Assembly (NCBI GenBank): GCA_003576805.1
Contig: QEVM01000027.1
Location: 1 to 35,796, forward strand
Source of the DNA: Pseudomonadota bacterium
GTDB taxonomy: Bacteria > Myxococcota_A > UBA9160 > PR03
DNA length: 35,796 nt
Reading direction: 5' to 3'
Each line of letters starts with the position of its first letter. Position 1 is the first letter of the stretch. This document shows positions 30,428 to 35,796 of the stretch, in pieces. A model generated the notes under the pieces. The model had not been told where the DNA came from. It made no database searches and was given only the letters and a program-made list of their open reading frames with translations. The position numbers were made by a program, and so were the translations under genes.

Positions 30428-31431
30428 GCCGGCGGCCGCTCGGGTCGCCCTGCCACGTCGGCGAGCGGAACCGGTCCGTAGAACTTCTCGACGCGCGCGA
30501 GCTGCCGCTCGCGCCAGCGGTCGTACAGGAGCTTCGCGGCGTCGAAGTCGGGTTCGTTGTCGATGTCGACCGCGCAGCCGCCGCCCTCGGTGACGGCGAA
30601 TCGGAACTCGGTGCGCAGCAGCGCCGAGCACCCCTTCTCGATGCGCGGCATCGGGATGCGGTAGCGCAGCCAGTCGGCGAGGCGGCGCCAGCCGCGACGG
30701 TCCGCGATGCCGGCCAGGTGCATCAGTGCGTAGTAGTAGATCACCGCGAGGCCGCCGCCCTCTGCGCGAAGCAACGTCCAGCCGAGCCTCGCCATCTCGC
30801 CGATCTGCCTCTGGTAGCGGTGCTCGTACATGTCCTCGATGTAGTGCCGATTGCCCAGGCGCGCGGGCTTCACCAGGTGGAGATTGCTCTGGCGGAAGCG
30901 GCCCTCGCGCAGGTTGAAGTACGCCATGCGGATGCCGGGCGCGTCGGGCGACTCGGGATAGAAGTCGCGCATCGCTTCCTCGGTGGAGAGGCCGAGCGCG
31001 TAGTCGCATCCCATCGCGAGGCCCTGCCGCACGAACGCGGACACCTCTTGCGGCGTCGCGAACGGGAGATCGGCGGAGAGATAGAGGACGCGCTGATCCA
31101 GATCGGCGTCGTCCTGCGGATCGCGGCCGTCGGGACCCGCGCCCGGCAGCAGGCGGCGATACGTCTCCCACGCGTTCTCGTAGAGGTTGCGGAACTGCGG
31201 CACGACGTGGAGCGGCTTCACCAGCTCGCGTTGCAGCGGAGCCAGCGTCGCCGCGAGCCGCTCGGCGTTGCCGACCACCCAGACCTCCGACACCTCGGGC
31301 ACGCGCTGCAGCATCGACACCACGTGCGCGACGAGCGGGCGATCCGCGAGCAGCAGGTACGGCTTGCTCTCGCCGTACACCGCCTTGGCGGCGCTCCGAT
31401 CTCCCGCCGCGACGACCGCCGGAACGCCCAT
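30424..31431 (-). CDS. MobA-like NTP transferase family protein
   Basis: A 335-residue protein. The N-terminal part fits a nucleotidyltransferase fold: VVAAGDRSAAKAVYGESKPY, then LLADRPLVAHVV, EVWVVGNAERL and VLYLSADLPFATP with the metal-binding Asp. The usual GxGxR loop is altered. The C-terminal 130 residues (after HYIEDMYEHRYQR) include a hydrophobic patch AVIYYYALMHLAG and a basic end. The substrate is unknown; sugar-phosphate or alditol-phosphate activation are options. ATG at 31431 lies 5 bases after the dodecin stop, and its 3' end overlaps ygfZ. Confidence 0.8.
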   Translation of the reverse strand: MGVPAVVAAGDRSAAKAVYGESKPYLLLADRPLVAHVVSMLQRVPEVSEVWVVGNAERLAATLAPLQRELVKPLHVVPQFRNLYENAWETYRRLLPGAGPDGRDPQDDADLDQRVLYLSADLPFATPQEVSAFVRQGLAMGCDYALGLSTEEAMRDFYPESPDAPGIRMAYFNLREGRFRQSNLHLVKPARLGNRHYIEDMYEHRYQRQIGEMARLGWTLLRAEGGGLAVIYYYALMHLAGIADRRGWRRLADWLRYRIPMPRIEKGCSALLRTEFRFAVTEGGGCAVDIDNEPDFDAAKLLYDRWRERQLARVEKFYGPVPLADVAGRPERPPA

Positions 31432-31436
31432 GGCTG

Positions 31437-31649
31437 CTACGACGACCGGTCCTCGAGCACGAAGATCACGCGCATCGTGACCAGGTACTCGACGATGCGG
31501 CCGTCCTCCACGCGCGCCTTCTCCTCCACCACCTGCATCCCGGTGATGTTGCGCAGCGTCTTGCTGGCGCGCTCGAAGCCGCGCTCGATGGCGTCCTGCC
31601 AGCCGACCGGCGACGCCGACGTGATCGTGGACACCGAAGCGACCGCCAT
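31437..31649 (-). CDS. Dodecin-family protein (copy 1)
   Basis: A 70-residue protein with the dodecin layout: a first strand (VASVSTITSAS), an amphipathic helix (PVGWQDAIERGFERASKTLR), then two strands (GMQVVEEKARVEDGRI and EYLVTMRVIFVLED). Dodecins form hollow 12-mers, often storing flavin. The flavin-stacking Trp of the classical proteins (WFEVVE) reads GMQVVE here, so flavin binding is doubtful. It starts 9 bases after the second dodecin stop. Confidence 0.88.
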   Translation of the reverse strand: MAVASVSTITSASPVGWQDAIERGFERASKTLRNITGMQVVEEKARVEDGRIVEYLVTMRVIFVLEDRSS

Positions 31650-31658
31650 CGCGTCCTC

Positions 31659-31877
31659 CTACCAGTGCAGCGCCGTCTCGGGCGCCATGTCGAACACCAG
31701 GCGGAGCCGCACCCGATACTCGGCGATGCGGCCGTTCTCCACCTTCACGCGCTTCTCGAGCACTTCGATCCCGGTGATGCCGCGCAGCGTGCGGTTCGCG
31801 CGCGCCAGCACCGAGCGCGCCGCGTCCTCGAAGCCGTCCGGCGACGAGCCGATCAGCTCGTTGACCTTCGAGATCAT
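31659..31877 (-). CDS. Dodecin-family protein (copy 2)
   Basis: A 72-residue paralogue of copy 1: VNELIGSSPDGFEDAARSVL, then RTLRGITGIEVLEKRVKVEN and RIAEYRVRLRLVFD. SSPDGFEDA is close to the SSPNG/SPDG start of classical dodecins. As in copy 1, the Trp position is replaced (GIEVLE). Two adjacent but divergent dodecins could form a mixed 12-mer or two separate cages. It starts 9 bases downstream of the MBL hydrolase stop. Confidence 0.88.
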   Translation of the reverse strand: MISKVNELIGSSPDGFEDAARSVLARANRTLRGITGIEVLEKRVKVENGRIAEYRVRLRLVFDMAPETALHW

Positions 31878-31886
31878 CGTCCCTCC

Positions 31887-32897
31887 TTACGCCGCGCGCG
31901 CGACTTCGAGCCCGTCGCGCTCCTCGACCACCACCGCGCCCTCGTCGACGAGCACGTCGAGGTGGCCGACCACTTCGGACATGACGAGGTACATCTGCGA
32001 CTCGTACACCTTGGGGAAGAGCCGCGCCGCCAGCTCCCACGCACTCGCGGGCTGACCTTCGAGGCGCCGCAGGATCTGGAGCTTGCGCTTCTCGTGGTGG
32101 AGGCGGTAGCCGGCGATCAGCTCGCGATGGTCGCGGATGATGTCGCCGTGCGCGGGGAACACCGCTCCGCAGTCGAGCGCTTCGACGCGCGCGAGCGACG
32201 CCATGAAGCGCACCAGGCTCTTGGGCCGCGGCTCGTCCTCGCGCTTCGGGAAGACGAGCAGCGGGACCGGCGAGATGTCGGTCAGCAGGTGGTCGCCCGA
32301 GAACATCAGGCGCATGGCCGGCTCGTGGAACACGATGTGACCGTCGCAGTGCCCCGGCGTCGCGACGACGCGCAGCCGCAGCTCGTGCACGATCACCTCG
32401 TCGCCGTCGTCGAGCGTCCCGTCCACGTCGATCGGGTCCTGGATGCGGCGCGCGAGCTCGGCCATCTGGCTCTCGCGCGCGAAGTGCTCGCGCGGGACGC
32501 CCCAGCGCTCGAAGTAGCGCATCACGAACGCGCGGCGGTCGCCGGACGGCGAGAAGTGCGTCCGCATCAGCTCCGCCTCGCGCGCCGACGCGTAGACGCG
32601 CGCGCCCGAGAGATCGCGGATCCGCTTCGCCTGGCCGAAGTGATCCATGTGGGCGTGCGTGACGAGGATGCGCTCGATGTCCTCGATCGCGACGCCGTGT
32701 TCCTTCAGCCCGCTGCGCAGCGCCTCGAACGACTCGGGCGTCTTCACGCCCGTGTCCACCAGCGTGACGCCGCCCTCGCCGTCGCGCGGAGGCAGGATCA
32801 GGTAGCTGTTGATGTCACCGACCCCGAGCGGCGTCGGCGTCGGGATCCGCGCGACGCGGCCGAAGCGATGGCGCTCCGCGTAGCTGCGGGGGGGCAT
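31887..32897 (-). CDS. MBL-fold metallo-hydrolase (LACTB2-like)
   Basis: A 336-residue protein with the metallo-beta-lactamase metal site THAHMDHFG, a further His in VATPGHCDGHI, Asp in MFSGDHLL, and His in FPAHGDII. The C-terminal 80 residues (KLQILRRLEG, YLVMSEVVGHLDVLVDEGAV) form a winged-helix-like domain, as in LACTB2-type enzymes. The substrate could be a thioester, lactone or nucleic acid and cannot be decided here. ATG at 32897. It is the first gene of the minus-strand run through the dodecins and is divergent from the TMTC-like gene (68 bases between). Confidence 0.9.
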   Translation of the reverse strand: MPPRSYAERHRFGRVARIPTPTPLGVGDINSYLILPPRDGEGGVTLVDTGVKTPESFEALRSGLKEHGVAIEDIERILVTHAHMDHFGQAKRIRDLSGARVYASAREAELMRTHFSPSGDRRAFVMRYFERWGVPREHFARESQMAELARRIQDPIDVDGTLDDGDEVIVHELRLRVVATPGHCDGHIVFHEPAMRLMFSGDHLLTDISPVPLLVFPKREDEPRPKSLVRFMASLARVEALDCGAVFPAHGDIIRDHRELIAGYRLHHEKRKLQILRRLEGQPASAWELAARLFPKVYESQMYLVMSEVVGHLDVLVDEGAVVVEERDGLEVARAA

Positions 32898-32965
32898 GCG
32901 GCCAGCTTAGCAGCGCGCGGGTCCGCGGACGCGGCGCGGCTACCTTCCGCCGCCCGGAGGACCGC

Positions 32966-34654
32966 TTGGCGATCGCGCACGACGGCTCGTACGACGGCTC
33001 GAACGTCGGAGCTCGCAGCGAGTGGCCGATCACGATCGCGACCGCGCTCGTCGCGACGGCGGTGTTCGCGCCGGCGCTCGCTGCGGGATTCGTCCACGAC
33101 GACCACCGGCAGATCGCGGGCAATCCGCTGGTGCAGGGCCTCGACCAGCTGCACGTGCTGTGGACGACCGGCGTGTGGGCGGGCGCGGGATCGGGTTCGA
33201 GCTGGTATCGGCCGCTGATGATGAGCTCGTTCGCGCTCGATCGGGCGCTCTTCGGTCCCGGCGCGCTCGCGATGCACGCGGTGTCGCTCGCCGCGTTCGC
33301 AGCGCTCGTCGCGACGGTGCTGCGCGCGATGCGCCGCTTCGGCGTGCCGCTCGGCGCGGCGGTCGGCGCGGCGCTGCTCGGCGCGCTGCACCCGCTCCAG
33401 GTCGAGGCCGCGACGTGGATCTCGGCGCGCTGCGAGCTGCTCGTCGCGCTGTTCGGCGTCGCGGCGATCTGCCTGCACGACCGCTCGCTCGCGCCGGGCG
33501 CGCGCAGCACGCGCGCGCTGCGCGTCGCGACCGGCCTCGCGTTCTTCCTCGCGCTCGCGGCGAAGGAGAGCGCCGTCGCGCTCGCGCCGCTCTTCGTGTG
33601 CGTCGACCGCCTGCGCGGCGCGCCGCTGCGCGCGGGCGCGCTGGCCGCGCGGCACGCGCCGTGGATCGCCGCGACGCTCGTCTATCTCCTGCTGCGCAGC
33701 GCCGCGCTGGGCGGTCCGTCGGGCGGCGTGCTCGCGCCGGTCGGCGCGCTCGACGTCGCGGGCGCGTTCGGACAGGGTGCGCTGCGCATCGGGTGGCCGG
33801 CGTCGCTCACGATCGCGCCGCCGCCGCCCGCACCGCTGCACGCGGCGCTCGGTGCGCTCGTGGCCGCCGCCGGCGCGGCCGGCATGGTGCACGCGTGGCG
33901 CACGCGTTCGCCGCGACTCGTCCCGCTCGCGCTCGGACTCGGCATGCTCGCCGTCGCGGCGCTCGGCGCGGCGCGCCTCGGCGAGGTCGCCGACCGCTAC
34001 CTGGCGCTGCCTGCGTTCGCGGCGGCCTGGCTCGTCGTGCCCGCGCTCCTGCACGCGCCGCGGATCCCGCGCTGGGCCGGTCGCGCCGCGCTGGCGGGCG
34101 CCGGTGCGGCGTTCGCCTGGGCGTCGTTCCATCACACCATGGTGTACGCGAACGACGCCGTGCTCTGGAGCGACGCCTGGCGCAAGAACCCGCGCTCGGT
34201 GCGCGCCGCGCTGAACCTGGCGGCGGTGCACCTCGACGGCGGCGAGCCGCGCCGCGCGCTCGAGTGGCTCGCGCGCGCGGCGGAGCTCGCGCCCGGCGAT
34301 GCGCAGATCGAGCTGAACCGCGCGGTCGCGGAGGAGCAGCTCGGCGACGCGGCGGGAGCGCGGCGCCGTCTGGACGCGCTCTTCGAGACGAACCCGGCGT
34401 ACTGGCCCGCCGCGCTGCGCGCCGGTCATCTCGCGCTCGCGGCCGGCGACGCCCGCGCCGCGGCGCAGCGCTACGAGGCGACCGTCCGCGTGCACCCGCT
34501 CGCGGCGGAGGCGTGGGCGGGCCTCGGCGTCGCGCGCGAGCGGCTCGGCGAGCGCGACGCCGCACGCGCCGCGATCGACCGCGCGCTCGCGCTCGATCCC
34601 GCGGTGCAGAACGCGGACGCGCTGCGCGCGCTGCGGGCGAGGCTCGGACCGTGA
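32966..34654 (+). CDS. TMTC-like polytopic glycosyltransferase with C-terminal TPRs
   Basis: A 562-residue protein. The N-terminal 390 residues hold about nine or ten membrane helices. After the first helix comes GFVHDDHRQIAGNPLV, which matches the acidic DD motif of GT-C enzymes and the start of TMTC O-mannosyltransferases. HPLQVEAATWISARCELL and AKESAVALAPL are also typical. The C-terminal 160 residues are TPR-like repeats (SVRAALNLAAVHLDGGEPRRAL and onward). Likely role: glycosylation with a lipid-linked donor, with TPRs facing the periplasm. TTG at 32966 is supported by GGAGG 5 bases upstream. Its stop overlaps the CPBP GTG start. Confidence 0.75.
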   Translation: MAIAHDGSYDGSNVGARSEWPITIATALVATAVFAPALAAGFVHDDHRQIAGNPLVQGLDQLHVLWTTGVWAGAGSGSSWYRPLMMSSFALDRALFGPGALAMHAVSLAAFAALVATVLRAMRRFGVPLGAAVGAALLGALHPLQVEAATWISARCELLVALFGVAAICLHDRSLAPGARSTRALRVATGLAFFLALAAKESAVALAPLFVCVDRLRGAPLRAGALAARHAPWIAATLVYLLLRSAALGGPSGGVLAPVGALDVAGAFGQGALRIGWPASLTIAPPPPAPLHAALGALVAAAGAAGMVHAWRTRSPRLVPLALGLGMLAVAALGAARLGEVADRYLALPAFAAAWLVVPALLHAPRIPRWAGRAALAGAGAAFAWASFHHTMVYANDAVLWSDAWRKNPRSVRAALNLAAVHLDGGEPRRALEWLARAAELAPGDAQIELNRAVAEEQLGDAAGARRRLDALFETNPAYWPAALRAGHLALAAGDARAAAQRYEATVRVHPLAAEAWAGLGVARERLGERDAARAAIDRALALDPAVQNADALRALRARLGP

Positions 34655-35337
34655 GCGCGGCGAGCGAGCCGGGCGCGGCGCGGCGCGAGCGCGTCGGCTG
34701 GATCGCGCTCGTCGGCGTGGCGGTCGCCGTGTGGAGCCACGTCTACGACCGCTTCGAGCTGCCGCCGCGCCTGCCGGGCAGCATCGGGCTGATCCTCGGC
34801 GGCGACGTGCTGCCGCTCTTCGTCGTGCCGGCGCTGTTCGCGCGCCTGGTGCTGCATGAGCCGCTCGCCCGCTTCGGCTTCCGCTGGCCGGGGCTGCGGC
34901 CCTTCGCGCTCGCGAGCGCGGCCGGCTGGCTCGCGATGCTGCCGTTCGTGCTCTGGTTGGCGGCGCGTCCCGAGTTCCAGGCGTTCTATCCGTCGCCGGC
35001 GTTTCCGCCCGCGCGCCAGCACGGCGTCGGCCTCGCGTTCCTCTGGCTGCTGCACCACGCGCCGCAGCTCTTCGCGACCGAGTTCCTGTTCCGCGGTTTC
35101 CTGCTCTTCCCGCTCGCGCGCGCGCTCGGCGTGGCCCGCGCGCTGATCGTGCTCGCCGCGCCGTACGTGCTGCTCCACGCCGACAAGCCGCCGCTCGAGC
35201 TGGTGCAGGCGCTCTGGGGCGGCGTCGTGTTCGGGTGGATCGCGTGGCGGACGCGGTCGTTCTGGCCGGCGTTCCTGGCGCACTGGGGAGTCGCGGTCAC
35301 GATGGACGCGCTCTGCTACCGCGCGCTCCATCCTTAA
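34651..35337 (+). CDS. CPBP-family intramembrane glutamic protease
   Basis: A 228-residue polytopic membrane protein. The CPBP/Rce1 motif reads FATEFLFRGF: the second Glu and the Arg are kept, the first Glu of EExxxR is Thr. Later motifs are VLLHADKPP and FLAHWGVAVTMD with the conserved histidines. The family includes CAAX prenyl proteases and bacteriocin-immunity proteins; the substrate here is unknown. GTG at 34651 overlaps the TMTC-like stop (GTGA). The 3' end faces a second CPBP-like gene 13 bases away. Confidence 0.85.
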   Translation: MSAASEPGAARRERVGWIALVGVAVAVWSHVYDRFELPPRLPGSIGLILGGDVLPLFVVPALFARLVLHEPLARFGFRWPGLRPFALASAAGWLAMLPFVLWLAARPEFQAFYPSPAFPPARQHGVGLAFLWLLHHAPQLFATEFLFRGFLLFPLARALGVARALIVLAAPYVLLHADKPPLELVQALWGGVVFGWIAWRTRSFWPAFLAHWGVAVTMDALCYRALHP

Positions 35338-35350
35338 GAGGGGTGCGTCC

Positions 35351-35796
35351 TCAGCGCCCGAGCAGCTCCAGCGCCCCGGGACCGACGCGCAGGTTCAGCA
35401 TCGGGCCGGGGCCCAGCGACGCCATCGCGGCGGCGCCGAGCACCAGGTGGCTCGCGACCACCGCGAGCAGGTTCCGGTGCGCCAGGAAGTGCGCCGTCCA
35501 GAAGGCGCCCGCGACGGCGACGCCGATCATCAGCGCCGGGTTCGGCGCGTGCAGGGCCGCGAACGCGCCCGCCGCGAGCGCGACCGTCGCGCCGCGCCGC
35601 AGGCCGCGCGCCGCGCCGCCCACGAGCGCCGCGAAGCCCGGCGCGAAGAAACCCTGGAGAAGGAGCTGCTGCGCCGCGAGCCCGGGCAGGTAGTCCTCGA
35701 GCCAGGCGAAGCGCGGCGCCGCCAGCGACGCGCTCCCGTGCGCCAGACCCAGCGCGACCAGCAGCGCGGCGCCGGCGCCCGAGACGAGCGCCGCGC
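35351..35796 (-). CDS. Second CPBP-like membrane protein, partial, catalytic motif lost
   Basis: Only the C-terminal part is in the window; the frame is open to the right edge. Hydrophobic segments alternate with LAAQQLLLQGFFAPG, then ALHAPNPALMIG and VVASHLVLG. The last two fit CPBP motifs 2 and 3 with their histidines. The first motif, normally EExxFRGF, reads QQLLLQGF: both glutamates and the arginine are glutamine. It is therefore probably an inactive homologue. It is convergent with the active-looking CPBP gene. GTG at 35623 is a possible start but would remove the QQ motif. Confidence 0.75.
   Translation of the reverse strand, partial: AALVSGAGAALLVALGLAHGSASLAAPRFAWLEDYLPGLAAQQLLLQGFFAPGFAALVGGAARGLRRGATVALAAGAFAALHAPNPALMIGVAVAGAFWTAHFLAHRNLLAVVASHLVLGAAAMASLGPGPMLNLRVGPGALELLGR

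Overview
The window is a coding-dense, very GC-rich (about 70% by eye) stretch of chromosome from a Gram-negative bacterium. LspA, a small lipoprotein, outer-membrane barrels, TatAC and a diaminopimelate pathway point to an outer membrane. The NtrC/sigma-54 module, HD-GYP and PilZ proteins, a three-part acyl-CoA carboxylase and the argH-lipoprotein-dapA-dapB order suggest a member of the former Deltaproteobacteria or a neighbouring phylum (Myxococcota, Desulfobacterota, Binatota-like). The exact taxon cannot be fixed from sequence alone. No rRNA, tRNA, CRISPR array, insertion sequence or prophage was seen.

Layout. 1-3951 (+) is a signalling cluster: the tail of a histidine kinase with a degenerate ATPase, an NtrC-type sigma-54 activator, an HD-GYP response regulator and a PilZ protein. 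A textbook sigma-54 promoter preceded by two identical-format palindromes lies between activator and HD-GYP gene, so the activator's likely sites and target are visible here. 4028-5121 (+) is tatA-tatC. 5112-16115 (-) is a long catabolic run: IclR regulator, acyl-CoA dehydrogenase, malic enzyme, carboxyltransferase, biotin carboxylase, separate biotin carrier, nucleoside hydrolase with an apparent CTG start, molybdopterin oxidoreductase and HxlR regulator. It could take acyl-CoA through propionyl-CoA and methylmalonyl-CoA into the C4 pool and on to pyruvate. The acyl-CoA dehydrogenase and malic enzyme genes share an inverted repeat (TTTTC-N5-GAAAA) upstream. 16539-19581 (-) is a class A penicillin-binding protein followed by lspA.

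19746-23034 (+) is argH, a LptM-like lipoprotein, dapA and dapB, coupled by stop/start overlaps. 23046-27145 (-) is a CBS protein, glutamine synthetase, PII and an outer-membrane porin. PII has an excellent sigma-54 promoter, and the porin has a closely similar but degenerate one. 27475-28495 (-) is a decayed second porin copy with frameshifts, two internal deletions and a lost stop codon. 28695-32897 (-) is a tight six-gene run: MBL hydrolase, two dodecins, nucleotidyltransferase, YgfZ/CAF17-like folate protein and DUF2064 transferase. 32966-35337 (+) encodes a TMTC-like membrane glycosyltransferase with TPRs and a CPBP-family intramembrane protease. The right edge (-) carries part of a second CPBP-like protein whose catalytic EE..R motif reads QQ..Q.

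The most interesting signals are the self-contained sigma-54/c-di-GMP circuit at 711-3951, the sigma-54 signature shared by PII and the porin, the shared operator candidate in the acyl-CoA region, the tandem dodecins without the flavin-stacking tryptophan, the nucleoside hydrolase with no conventional start codon, and the apparently inactive CPBP homologue next to an active-looking one.
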